Positions 53,103-60,809 of a DNA stretch of 64,000 nt are shown here, one piece after another; position 1 is the stretch's first letter, and every line of letters begins with the position of its first letter. The stretch is from Bacteroidales bacterium. GTDB lineage: Bacteria; Bacteroidota; Bacteroidia; Bacteroidales; Muribaculaceae. The stretch covers positions 22,058 to 86,057 of the forward strand of contig DXXK01000027.1 of NCBI GenBank assembly GCA_019416425.1. The letters run 5' to 3'. The translations under genes were made by a program, and so were the position numbers. A model generated the notes under the pieces. That model was given only the letters and a program-made list of their open reading frames with translations. It had not been told where the DNA came from and did not search any database.

Positions 53103-54641
53103 GTGTCCGGAATTAAATCATTAGCCAAGGAGACGGCCGTCTATGGCCTCTCCAGCATCGTGGGCCGGTTTCTGAACTGGTGCCTCGTGCCCCTCTATGT
53201 ATATGTGTTCCCCACCTACGAGTACGGTATCGTCAGCTACCTCTACTCCTTCACGGCCGTGGCGCTGGTGATCCTGAACTACGGCATGGAGACCGGGTTC
53301 TTCCGTTTCGCCAATGGCTCGGACAACCCGGAGAAGGTCTACACCACCTCGCTGGTGTCCGTCGGCACCACGTCGCTGCTGTTCATGGTGCTGCTGACGC
53401 TGCTGATACATCCGGTGGCCGACGCCATGCTGCTGCCTGACAACTGGAACTATGTCTGGATGCTGGGCATGATCGTGGCCGTCGACGCCTTCACCAACCT
53501 GCCGTTCGCCTATCTGCGCTACAGGAAGAAGGCCTACCGCTTCGCCGGCATCAAGCTGCTGAACATCGGGCTGACCATAGGCCTTAACCTGCTGTTCATC
53601 CTGGGCTGTCCGGCGCTGATGAAGTCGGTGCCGTGGCTGGTGTCGTGGTTCTACACGCCGTTGGGCGGCGAGGATTTCGGCATCGGCTGGATATTCGTGG
53701 CCAACATGATCGCCACGCTGGCGGTGCTGCTGTGTCTGCTGCCGGAGCTGACCGGACGGCGCATCCGTTTCGACTGGCCGCTGCTCAAGCGGATGCTCTC
53801 CTATTCATGGCCGTTGCTGATTCTGGGCGTGGCGGGTATCCTGAGCCAGAACATGGGCCAGATGATCATTCCCTACCTGTTCCGAGGCCATGAGGTGGAG
53901 GCGCAGTCAATGGTGGGAATCTACGGCGCCAACATCAAGATCGCAATCGTGATGGTGATGTTCGCCCAGGCCTTCCGCTACGCCTACGAGCCGTTCATCT
54001 TCGCGCAGGCCAAGGGGGAGGGGGAGTCCAAGCTGCGGGCGTACGCCGACGCCATGAAGTTCTTCGTGGTGTTCGGACTGTTCATATTCCTGGGCGTGAT
54101 GTTCTATCTGCCGGTGCTGAAGCATTTCGTGTCGTCGGCCTATTGGGTCGGCCTGCGCGTGGTGCCCGTCATGATGGTGGCCGAGCTGTGCTTCGGTGTG
54201 TTTTTCAACCTGTCGGTATGGTACAAGGTGTCGGACCGCACGCGCTGGGGCATGTATATGTCGCTGATGTGTTTTGTGGTGATGCTGCTGATGAACCTGT
54301 GGCTTGTGCCGATGATCGGCATACCGGACGGCTACATCGGATCGGCTGTCGCCGCGCTGGTGGCGTATGCCGTGGTGATGGTGCTCAGTTACTTTGTGGG
54401 GCGCCACTGCTATCCGATTCCCTACGAGCTGAAGCGCATGGGTCTCTACACTCTCCTCGCGGCGGCGCTCTATGCCGGCGGCATGTATATCGCTGCCATC
54501 TTCGCACCCTGGCTGGTCTATGTGACGCGCACCCTGATGCTGCTGGTCTACCTCGCCGTCGTCGCCAGCTACGAATCCGTCCCGAAAATCACCCCGCTCC
54601 TTCACCGCCTCACCCGCCGTGGCGCCCGTGGCGCCCGATGA
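53103..54641 (+). CDS. Oligosaccharide flippase of the MATE/MOP superfamily (Wzx- or MurJ-like)
   Basis: A 512-residue polytopic protein with about 14 hydrophobic spans that should flip a lipid-linked sugar across the inner membrane. The start is GTG (MSGIKSLAKETAVYGLSSIV); the amphipathic helix followed by YGLSSIVGRFLNWCLVPLY is characteristic of the superfamily. The middle has ILSQNMGQMIIPYLFRG and RYAYEPFIFAQAK. The exact lipid-linked substrate is not readable. Its last 11 codons overlap the convergent LAB_N gene by 32 bases, within a 9-nt repeat that makes the tail RRGARGAR. Confidence 0.85.
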   Translation: MSGIKSLAKETAVYGLSSIVGRFLNWCLVPLYVYVFPTYEYGIVSYLYSFTAVALVILNYGMETGFFRFANGSDNPEKVYTTSLVSVGTTSLLFMVLLTLLIHPVADAMLLPDNWNYVWMLGMIVAVDAFTNLPFAYLRYRKKAYRFAGIKLLNIGLTIGLNLLFILGCPALMKSVPWLVSWFYTPLGGEDFGIGWIFVANMIATLAVLLCLLPELTGRRIRFDWPLLKRMLSYSWPLLILGVAGILSQNMGQMIIPYLFRGHEVEAQSMVGIYGANIKIAIVMVMFAQAFRYAYEPFIFAQAKGEGESKLRAYADAMKFFVVFGLFIFLGVMFYLPVLKHFVSSAYWVGLRVVPVMMVAELCFGVFFNLSVWYKVSDRTRWGMYMSLMCFVVMLLMNLWLVPMIGIPDGYIGSAVAALVAYAVVMVLSYFVGRHCYPIPYELKRMGLYTLLAAALYAGGMYIAAIFAPWLVYVTRTLMLLVYLAVVASYESVPKITPLLHRLTRRGARGAR

Positions 54642-55245
54642 CCAGGTTCCGGATGTAGGCGATCAGGCCCATGGACTGACCCAGGATCAATACCGGGTCC
54701 AGACGGATGATGGCGTAGCTGATGATGATTGACGACCCGACGATGCTGATGATCCAGAATCCCGGCGGCAGCACCGACTCGTTGTCGGTGCGCGACACAT
54801 ACCACTGGTAGATGAACCGCAGCGTGAACAGTACCTGCCCCGTGCTGCCGTACACCACCAGCCATACAGGTACCCCGTCGGCCTGGAAGAAATGCCGTGC
54901 GAACCGCGCCGCATCCTGCGACACCAGAACGATCGCCACAACCGGAGTGAGCAGCAGCAGCCATCTCAGCATCACGTTGACCCGCTTCCATACACCTTTC
55001 ATGTTCAGGTTCCACAGGTATATATAATAGGAGATGAACTGACCCAGCACGATGCTGAAGTCATTGCGCAGCCACCCGTAGATGCACAGCAGATAGGCGC
55101 CGCAGATGCTCAGCACCCAGAAGATGGAGGGCGACAGGACCTTCTTCGCCTTCTCCGACATGATCCACTGCACCAGGATACGCGCCGAGAAGAACCCCTG
55201 CGCCAGAAACCCGATGCCGTACACCAGCAATTGCGATCCCGTCAT
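54610..55245 (-). CDS. Membrane protein with two tandem LAB_N (lipid A biosynthesis N-terminal) domains
   Basis: A 211-residue protein with about six spans. It consists of two related halves: about 8-80 (GFFSARILVQWIMSEK ... GQFISYYIYLWNL) and 130-205 (GQVLFTLRFIYQWYVSRT ... GQSMGLIAYIRNL). Each has the LAB_N pattern: an RxxxQW helix, a Pro-x-x-FW turn and a GQxxxxxxYxxNL helix. LAB_N domains occur with lipid A and lipid-linked sugar enzymes, often beside GT2 proteins, as here, where the GT2 gene ends 7 bases upstream. It probably helps pass or anchor a lipid-linked sugar. Its C-terminal GRHGRHGG tail comes from a repeat shared with the overlapping flippase gene. Confidence 0.82.
   Translation of the reverse strand: MTGSQLLVYGIGFLAQGFFSARILVQWIMSEKAKKVLSPSIFWVLSICGAYLLCIYGWLRNDFSIVLGQFISYYIYLWNLNMKGVWKRVNVMLRWLLLLTPVVAIVLVSQDAARFARHFFQADGVPVWLVVYGSTGQVLFTLRFIYQWYVSRTDNESVLPPGFWIISIVGSSIIISYAIIRLDPVLILGQSMGLIAYIRNLVIGRHGRHGG
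54617..54634. repeat. Two identical 9-nt units in the overlap of convergent genes
   Basis: CCGTGGCGC occurs twice in a row. It codes for the Arg-Gly-Ala tail of the flippase on the plus strand and Gly-Arg-His repeats at the end of the LAB_N protein on the minus strand. Confidence 0.7.
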
Positions 55246-55252
55246 CCGCGTG

Positions 55253-55981
55253 TCAGATGTTATGGTTGTCGATCTGGTAACGGATGAAGCGCTTCTTCAT
55301 CCAGCGGTAGGCGAAGCAGTCCATGAACGGCGATACCAGACGGTTGTACAGATGATACTTCGACACGCCCGCCACACGGGGATAGTGCCGCACCGGCATC
55401 TCGTAGAACTTGCCGTCCACCAGCAGCATCAGCGCGGGCAGGAAACGGTGCATGCCGTCGAAGAACGGCAGCTGCCGGGCATAGTCCGTCCAGATGATCT
55501 TCAGCGGACACCCCGTGTCCGTGGCCGTGTCGCCCGTCATGCTGCGGCGGAAGCCGTTGGCTATCCTGGACTGCGCGTTCTTGAACCACGAGTCCTTGCG
55601 CTTGGCGCGGATACCCGTCACTAACTGATGGTGGTCGGTATGCTCCAGCAACAGGTTGAAATCCTCCGGATTGGTCTGCAGGTCCGCGTCGATGTAGCCT
55701 GTCAGACGGCTCTCCACCGTGTCGATGGCCGCCTTGATGGCCGTGCTCAGCCCATGGTTCGCATCGCTGCTGATATAGTAGAAGTCCGGCTGACGTCCGC
55801 AGATTTCCTTGATCCGCGCCAGGCTGCTGTCCTTCGAGCCGTCGTTGACGAACAGCACGCAGCTACGCACCGACGCCTTCGGCAGGAACCCCGACAGCTC
55901 CTTCTCCAGCCGTTCCATATTGTCCTCCTCGTTGTACACTGGGACGACTATTGTCAATTCATATTCCGATGTCTTATTCAT
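55253..55981 (-). CDS. Family 2 glycosyltransferase, dolichol-phosphate-mannose-synthase-like
   Basis: A 242-residue soluble GT-A protein that should transfer a sugar from a nucleotide donor to a polyprenyl phosphate. It begins LTIVVPVYNEEDNMERLEKE, has VLFVNDGSKDSSL, the donor/metal motif YIDADLQTNPEDF and a C-terminal KYHLYNRLVSPFMD-type region. It lacks the membrane tail found in ArnC-type relatives; the adjacent LAB_N protein may supply the membrane link. It sits four bases after the GT39 gene, so the three genes probably form one pathway for lipid A or another envelope glycolipid. Confidence 0.88.
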   Translation of the reverse strand: MNKTSEYELTIVVPVYNEEDNMERLEKELSGFLPKASVRSCVLFVNDGSKDSSLARIKEICGRQPDFYYISSDANHGLSTAIKAAIDTVESRLTGYIDADLQTNPEDFNLLLEHTDHHQLVTGIRAKRKDSWFKNAQSRIANGFRRSMTGDTATDTGCPLKIIWTDYARQLPFFDGMHRFLPALMLLVDGKFYEMPVRHYPRVAGVSKYHLYNRLVSPFMDCFAYRWMKKRFIRYQIDNHNI

Positions 55982-55985
55982 AGTT

Positions 55986-57674
55986 TCATCTGGGCATGAT
56001 TCTATCTTCGGGCCATTCTATTATATCGGGCCAGAATCTTATTTTGGGTCTGATTATAGTAACGCGGTTCACCAGCTCGGGATTGTAATGGCTGTTGGTC
56101 CGGGCGTGGCGGTTGTCGTCGAAAGTCCCTATATATACTGTGTCGATCTTTTCCAGCGTCCTCGCGGAGAGTATATGGCTCACGGGCTGCTTGGTTAGCA
56201 CCGCGCAGGGCATCAGCATCAGCACCGTGTCGGCCTTGGCCGTCGGGATGGGGCGTATGCGATGGCCGGCACCAAGCACCAGTTCCATCCGCACGCCGTT
56301 GTCAGTGATTCGGAACAGGCGCAGTCCCTCCACGCGCCAGTCCGTCCGTATCCTGCTGATGGGACGCGACGCCGGATTGTTGAAGAACGAGGTGACCTGC
56401 GTCATCAGCAGGCATTCGGCCACGATGAACAGCACCGCCACCGCGTCCACGAAGTGGACCACGAAGCCCTGGCGCGTGCAGATGCCCATCCATACGGCAT
56501 CGGCAGCCAACAGCAGGAACGACACTATGGCCACCCATGCGTTGACAGCCCCCATACCGAGCCACAGGTACAGCACGCCGACGGCCAGGCATCCCGTGAT
56601 GACCGTCACCAGCCAGCCGTTGACGCGGTAGATGATGCGGCCTGCGCGGAACTCGTTCCATTCATCGTAGACGTACATCAGGAAGATGCCGACGCTCATG
56701 GCGCTCGGCGCCATGACCGGCAGCAGGTAGCGGGTTTTCTTCTCGGGCATGAGCGACAGCAGCACCACGGCGCCCAACATCCACACCACGGCGAAGACGA
56801 AGTCACGCTGTCCGCGCAACGCCCGGACAAACAGCGGAGCCAGCAGCGCCGCCAGCGTCAGCAGCGACCAGACACCCGTCTCCAGGAAATAGCGCCAGTA
56901 GTACCACCAGGGGCGCACGTTGTGGCTGACCCATGCGCCGGACTCCTTGTGGAGCACGGCGGTGGCCAAGTCGGTATGGAACACGTAGATGTAGACGTAC
57001 CACCACATGCTGACCACCAGGAGCGTCACCAGCATCACGGTGACGCCGGGTCCGCTGAAGCGGGTGTCCGGGCGCCCGTAGAAGGCGCAGGCTATCATGA
57101 AGGGGAGGAGCAGGGCGAAGAACGACACCGGTCCCTTGCTCAGGAACGACAGTCCCATCAGCAGCCCGGCGACCAGGAACATCCATATGTGACGCCGCCG
57201 TCGCTCGCACGGGTCAGTGTAGAATATCCTGAACAGCAGCCACACGGCTCCCTGCATGAAGGCGTGGCAGTAGATGTCCCACGTGGCGGTGCGTCCCATC
57301 AGCACCACGGAGTAGCATGTCAGGAAGATTATGGTCGAGAGGCCGGCGGTGTCCTCGCGCCACGTCACGGCCTCGACGGTCAGGAACAGGAACAGGGCCC
57401 AGAGGGCTCCCATGGTGCCGGCGGCGGCGCGCTGCGCCCCGATGCTGTCGGGCACAAGTATCTGGATCACGGCCGCGACCCATGTGGGGAACGGCGGCTT
57501 CTCAAGCCTAAGCTCCCCGTTCATGGTCGGTACCAGCCAGTTGCCGTACTCCACCATCTCGTTGGCCGTTACCAGGTTGCGACTCTCCATGATGTCCGTC
57601 TGCAACGCCTCCGAACTGACGAAGAACGCCGCCACACACACCGCCATCAGCCATATATATCTTCGGATACTCAT
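55986..57674 (-). CDS. ArnT-like (GT39) lipid-linked sugar glycosyltransferase
   Basis: A 562-residue polytopic inner-membrane protein. The first span is followed by ESRNLVTANEMVEYGNWLVPTM, which contains the acidic metal/donor region of GT39/ArnT proteins (usually D/E-x-x-Y-x-x-x-A), and by GELRLEKPPFPTW. About ten more spans and a periplasmic C-terminal domain of some 130 residues follow. ArnT moves an undecaprenyl-linked amino sugar onto lipid A; with GT2 and LAB_N partners downstream that is the model I infer. No arnA/arnB-type genes are visible, so the sugar need not be aminoarabinose. Confidence 0.85.
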   Translation of the reverse strand: MSIRRYIWLMAVCVAAFFVSSEALQTDIMESRNLVTANEMVEYGNWLVPTMNGELRLEKPPFPTWVAAVIQILVPDSIGAQRAAAGTMGALWALFLFLTVEAVTWREDTAGLSTIIFLTCYSVVLMGRTATWDIYCHAFMQGAVWLLFRIFYTDPCERRRRHIWMFLVAGLLMGLSFLSKGPVSFFALLLPFMIACAFYGRPDTRFSGPGVTVMLVTLLVVSMWWYVYIYVFHTDLATAVLHKESGAWVSHNVRPWWYYWRYFLETGVWSLLTLAALLAPLFVRALRGQRDFVFAVVWMLGAVVLLSLMPEKKTRYLLPVMAPSAMSVGIFLMYVYDEWNEFRAGRIIYRVNGWLVTVITGCLAVGVLYLWLGMGAVNAWVAIVSFLLLAADAVWMGICTRQGFVVHFVDAVAVLFIVAECLLMTQVTSFFNNPASRPISRIRTDWRVEGLRLFRITDNGVRMELVLGAGHRIRPIPTAKADTVLMLMPCAVLTKQPVSHILSARTLEKIDTVYIGTFDDNRHARTNSHYNPELVNRVTIIRPKIRFWPDIIEWPEDRIMPR

Positions 57675-57693
57675 TTATATTGTTAATTTTCCG

Positions 57694-57701
57694 CAAAGTT
57701 A
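57694..57701 (-). promoter_or_regulatory. -7 element for the GT39-GT2-LAB_N operon
   Basis: Minus-strand TAACTTTG, about 20 bases before the GT39 ATG. No TTG at the right distance, so the -33 is weak. Confidence 0.5.
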
Positions 57702-57747
57702 ACAATAAATTCCCAACTAACTATTAAAATATCATTAAAAACACTCC

Positions 57748-57778
57748 ATTCCTCATTTCTAATTCCTCATCCCTAATT
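57748..57778 (+). repeat. Two 14-nt tandem copies
   Basis: ATTCCTCATTTCTA (57748-57761) is followed by ATTCCTCATCCCTA (57762-57775) and a partial third copy, just upstream of the tRNA promoter. Confidence 0.6.
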
Positions 57779-57787
57779 GATAACAGT

Positions 57788-57818
57788 TTGGTAGTTTGCG
57801 AAAAAAGTTGTAATTTTG
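57788..57818 (+). promoter_or_regulatory. Promoter of tRNA-Arg and the DUF177-rpmF-fabH operon
   Basis: TTG at 57788-57790, twenty bases, TAATTTTG at 57811-57818: exact consensus. About 60 bases separate the predicted start from the tRNA. Confidence 0.82.
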
Positions 57819-57880
57819 CAGTTGCTATTTGCACCTTGGCCGTTCCTTGCACCTGCAGGGAACTGTCATGGGAATTGTAA

Positions 57881-57952
57881 GCCTCTGTAGTTCAACGGAT
57901 AGAATAGGAGTTTCCTAAACTTTAGATAGGGGTTCGATTCCCCTCGGAGGTA
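57881..57952 (+). tRNA. tRNA-Arg (anticodon CCT)
   Basis: A full cloverleaf can be drawn: acceptor GCCTCTG with CGGAGGT (two G-U pairs), D stem GTTC/GAAT, anticodon stem GGAGT/ACTTT with loop TTCCTAA (anticodon CCT, reads AGG), and T arm AGGGG/CCCCT with loop TTCGATT. The CCA end is not encoded. DUF177 starts only 28 bases downstream, so the tRNA is probably cut from a common transcript. Confidence 0.95.
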
Positions 57953-57980
57953 CAGTTACAAAACCAACATTCACACAACA

Positions 57981-58514
57981 GTGGGAAAATTCAGTGCATT
58001 TAAGGTGGATCTGGCCGGCAAAGCCGACGGACACTACGAACAGGATTTCGAGATCGACAAGGAGTTCTTCGAGAATATGGAGAACAATGACATCCTGTCG
58101 TCGGACATCCATGTCCACATGGACATGGACAAGCGCAACGATGCCTATTACTGCGTGTTCCACTGCAAGGGGATGTTGCAGATACCGTGCGACCGCTGTC
58201 TGGACCCGATGGCCCATGAGGTCGACACGGAATACAAGGTTACAGTGAAGTACGGCGACAGCTACGACGACGGGGCTGACAACCTGCTGGTGATTCCTGG
58301 CAGCAACAAGTACCTGAACGTGGCGTACATGCTCTACGACACCATCCTGCTGACCATCCCCATCCGGCACGTCCACCCGCAGGGCAAGTGCAACCGCGCC
58401 ATGCTTGAGGCGCTGCGCAAGCACCGTGGCGCCAGCCAGGACGATGAGGAGGCCGACGAAATCCGCGAGGAGGCCCGGGAGGAGGCCGTCTCCGATATGG
58501 AAAACGACGATTGA
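57981..58514 (+). CDS. DUF177/YceD family protein
   Basis: A 177-residue protein with a GTG start (MGKFSAFKVDLAGK), the form seen in other Bacteroidales. The family core is present: LQIPCDRCLDPMAHEVD with its cysteine pair, NLLVIPGSNKYLNVAYMLYD and IPIRHVHPQGKCNRAM, the last holding a further conserved cysteine. The tail is acidic. YceD is linked to ribosomal RNA or ribosome assembly in several organisms and almost always precedes rpmF, as here. Exact biochemical role unknown. Confidence 0.92.
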   Translation: MGKFSAFKVDLAGKADGHYEQDFEIDKEFFENMENNDILSSDIHVHMDMDKRNDAYYCVFHCKGMLQIPCDRCLDPMAHEVDTEYKVTVKYGDSYDDGADNLLVIPGSNKYLNVAYMLYDTILLTIPIRHVHPQGKCNRAMLEALRKHRGASQDDEEADEIREEAREEAVSDMENDD

Positions 58515-58548
58515 TTACGAAACAAACATAATAAAAACAAAATAAGAA

Positions 58549-58722
58549 ATGGCACATCCTAAACGCAGACAATCGCATACCCGCACCGCCAAGCGTCGTA
58601 CACACGACAAGGCTCTGGTACCCACAATCGCACTGTGTCCCAATTGCGGCGCATGGCATGTTTACCACACAGTTTGCCCCGAGTGCGGCTACTATCGCGG
58701 CCGTGTGGTGATTGAGAAATAA
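58549..58722 (+). CDS. rpmF: 50S ribosomal protein L32
   Basis: A 57-residue protein, MAHPKRRQSHTRTAKRRTHD at the start, followed by two zinc-knuckle pairs, CPNCG and CPECGYYRG. This matches the zinc-binding form of L32. It is 34 bases downstream of DUF177 and 15 bases before fabH, the usual conserved order for these genes. Confidence 0.98.
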   Translation: MAHPKRRQSHTRTAKRRTHDKALVPTIALCPNCGAWHVYHTVCPECGYYRGRVVIEK

Positions 58723-58737
58723 CCCCCGAATCCTGAC

Positions 58738-59736
58738 ATGACACACGCAAAAATCAGCGGCATCGCCTCGTACGTCCCCGACGACATCCTGGACAACGAA
58801 ATGCTGTCCAGGATGGTGGATACCAACGACGAGTGGATCACCACCCGCGTCGGCATCAAGGAGCGCCGTATACTCAAGGATGAATCCAAAGGCTCCAGCT
58901 TCATGGGCATCCAGGCCGTGAACCGCCTGCTTGCCGATACCGGAGTCAAGCCTCAGGAAATTGAGCTGTTGATATGCGCCACCTCCAACCCCGATTACCG
59001 TTTCCCCTCCACCGCCTCGATCATCATCCATGACTGCGGCCTGGAGAACGCCTACGGTTACGACCTGCAGGCCGCCTGCGCAGGCTTCATAGTCAGCATG
59101 CAGGCCGCCCGCGGTTACATCGAGGCCGGTCTTTACAAGAAGGTGATCGTGGTCTGCGCCGAGAAGATGTCGAGCATGACCGATTACCAGGACCGTGCCA
59201 CATGCCCCCTGTTCGGTGACGCTGCCGCCGCTGTCCTGGTGGAACCCACTCAGGAGAATGTCGGCGTGATCGACGGTGAATTCCATGTCGACGGGGAGGG
59301 ACTGTCCCACCTGCTGATGAAGGGCGGCGGTTCAGCACGTCCCGCCAGCATCGAGACTGTTCAGAACCGCGAGCATTACGTATATCAGGAAGGCCGAAAC
59401 GTCTACAAGAACGCCGTGACCGACATGCTGACATCATCGCAGTCCGTGATGCAGCGCAACTGCCTCACTCCCGACACGGTCGACTGGTTCGTGCCCCATC
59501 AGGCCAACCTCCGCATCATCGAGGCCGTCGGCGGCCGCATCAAGATTCCTGAGGAGAAGATTCTGGTCAACATCCAGCATTACGGCAACACATCGGCCGC
59601 CTCGATCCCCTTGTGCCTCGACGAGTACAAGCACCGTCTCCGCAAGGGCGACCGCATAGTCCTGACGGCCTTCGGCGCCGGTTTCACCTGGGGCGCCATG
59701 TATCTGGTCTGGGCTTTCGACACCCCCGAGGCCTGA
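58738..59736 (+). CDS. fabH: Beta-ketoacyl-ACP synthase III
   Basis: Starts fatty-acid synthesis by condensing acetyl-CoA with malonyl-ACP. The 332-residue thiolase-fold protein has the catalytic Cys in DLQAACAGFIVSMQ, the His in WFVPHQANLRIIEA and the Asn in HYGNTSAASIPL, with DEWITTRVGIKERRI near the start. All three catalytic residues are in place and length is normal. It is co-transcribed with rpmF. A weak terminator-like hairpin follows. Confidence 0.97.
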   Translation: MTHAKISGIASYVPDDILDNEMLSRMVDTNDEWITTRVGIKERRILKDESKGSSFMGIQAVNRLLADTGVKPQEIELLICATSNPDYRFPSTASIIIHDCGLENAYGYDLQAACAGFIVSMQAARGYIEAGLYKKVIVVCAEKMSSMTDYQDRATCPLFGDAAAAVLVEPTQENVGVIDGEFHVDGEGLSHLLMKGGGSARPASIETVQNREHYVYQEGRNVYKNAVTDMLTSSQSVMQRNCLTPDTVDWFVPHQANLRIIEAVGGRIKIPEEKILVNIQHYGNTSAASIPLCLDEYKHRLRKGDRIVLTAFGAGFTWGAMYLVWAFDTPEA

Positions 59737-59761
59737 GTAGATACAGTTCCAAACTCATCAC

Positions 59762-59794
59762 AGGGCATCAGAGTCAAATCCGGTGCCCTTTTTT
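59762..59794 (+). terminator. Weak intrinsic terminator after fabH
   Basis: AGGGCA (59762-59767) pairs with TGCCCT (59784-59789), a long loop, then six T. It may only partly stop transcription before era. Confidence 0.55.
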
Positions 59795-59824
59795 CTGATT
59801 CCGCGAACCAATACGCGGCACCGT

Positions 59825-59848
59825 GGGTTTTAACTTAAAGTTAAACCC
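59825..59848 (+). other. Hairpin ending eight bases before the era start codon
   Basis: GGGTTTTAACTT pairs with AAGTTAAACCC (one bulged T), almost without a loop. It ends seven bases before the era ATG and would sit over the ribosome-loading site, so it could damp era translation. Confidence 0.5.
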
Positions 59849-59855
59849 GGAAATT

Positions 59856-60797
59856 ATGAATGAAGAAAATATAACCCAGGCCGCCTTAAGCGCCACGGGC
59901 GACGCGATTCCCGACGGTCACCGCGCCGGCTTCGTCAATATCGTCGGAAACCCCAACGTGGGCAAGTCCACGCTGATGAACCGCCTGGTGGGCGAGCGCC
60001 TCAGCATCATCACCAACAAGGCCCAGACCACGCGCCACCGCATCATGGGCATCGTAAACACGCCGGAGTACCAGATCGTATACTCCGACACCCCGGGCGT
60101 GCTCAAGCCCAAGTACAAGCTGCAGGAGTCCATGCGCGACTTCAGCGAGGGCGCCCTGACCGACGCCGACGTACTGGTCTACGTCACCGATGTGGTCGAG
60201 GATCCCGAGAAGAACCGGGATTTCCTGGACCGTGTGGCCAAGGAGACCGTCCCCGTCCTGCTGGTCATCAACAAAATCGACCTGTGCAAGAGCCAGTCCG
60301 AGCTGGAGGCTCTCGTGGCCAAGTGGCACGACCGTCTGCCCAACGCCGAGATATTCCCCACCAGCGCCACCGAGGACTTCAATGTCGAGAACCTGAAGGC
60401 ACGTATCGTGGAGCTGCTCCCTGTATCGCCGCCATTCTTCGGCAAGGACGCCCTGACCGACAAGCCTGCCCGCTTCTTCGTAACCGAGACCATTCGCGAG
60501 AAGCTGCTACAGATCTACGACAAGGAGATTCCGTACAGTGCCGAGGTAATCGTGGAGAAGTTCGAGGAGAAGGAGAACTCCATCCACATCATGGCGGTGA
60601 TCTACGTGGAGCGCGACTCGCAGAAGGGCATCATCATCGGCAAGGGAGGCACCGCCATCAAGAAGGTCGGCATCCAGGCCCGCGAGGACATAGAGCGCTT
60701 CTTCGGCAAGAAGGTCTACCTGGAACTCTTCGTCAAGGTGGAGAAGGACTGGCGCAACCGAGAGTCGAAGCTGCGCGAGTTCGGTTATATGGAATAA
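59856..60797 (+). CDS. era: GTPase Era
   Basis: Ribosome-assembly GTPase that binds the 3' end of 16S rRNA. I use the ATG at 59856; the upstream part of the frame crosses a hairpin. The 313-residue protein has G1 GNPNVGKSTLMNRL, G2 TTRHRIMGI, G3 DTPGVLKPKY, G4 NKID, and a C-terminal KH domain with GKGGTAIKKVGIQARED. The N-terminal 25 residues (MNEENITQ...) are extra compared with E. coli. der follows after 12 bases, so two ribosome GTPases share a transcript. Confidence 0.97.
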   Translation: MNEENITQAALSATGDAIPDGHRAGFVNIVGNPNVGKSTLMNRLVGERLSIITNKAQTTRHRIMGIVNTPEYQIVYSDTPGVLKPKYKLQESMRDFSEGALTDADVLVYVTDVVEDPEKNRDFLDRVAKETVPVLLVINKIDLCKSQSELEALVAKWHDRLPNAEIFPTSATEDFNVENLKARIVELLPVSPPFFGKDALTDKPARFFVTETIREKLLQIYDKEIPYSAEVIVEKFEEKENSIHIMAVIYVERDSQKGIIIGKGGTAIKKVGIQAREDIERFFGKKVYLELFVKVEKDWRNRESKLREFGYME

Positions 60798-60809
60798 TAA
60801 CTAAAAGGA

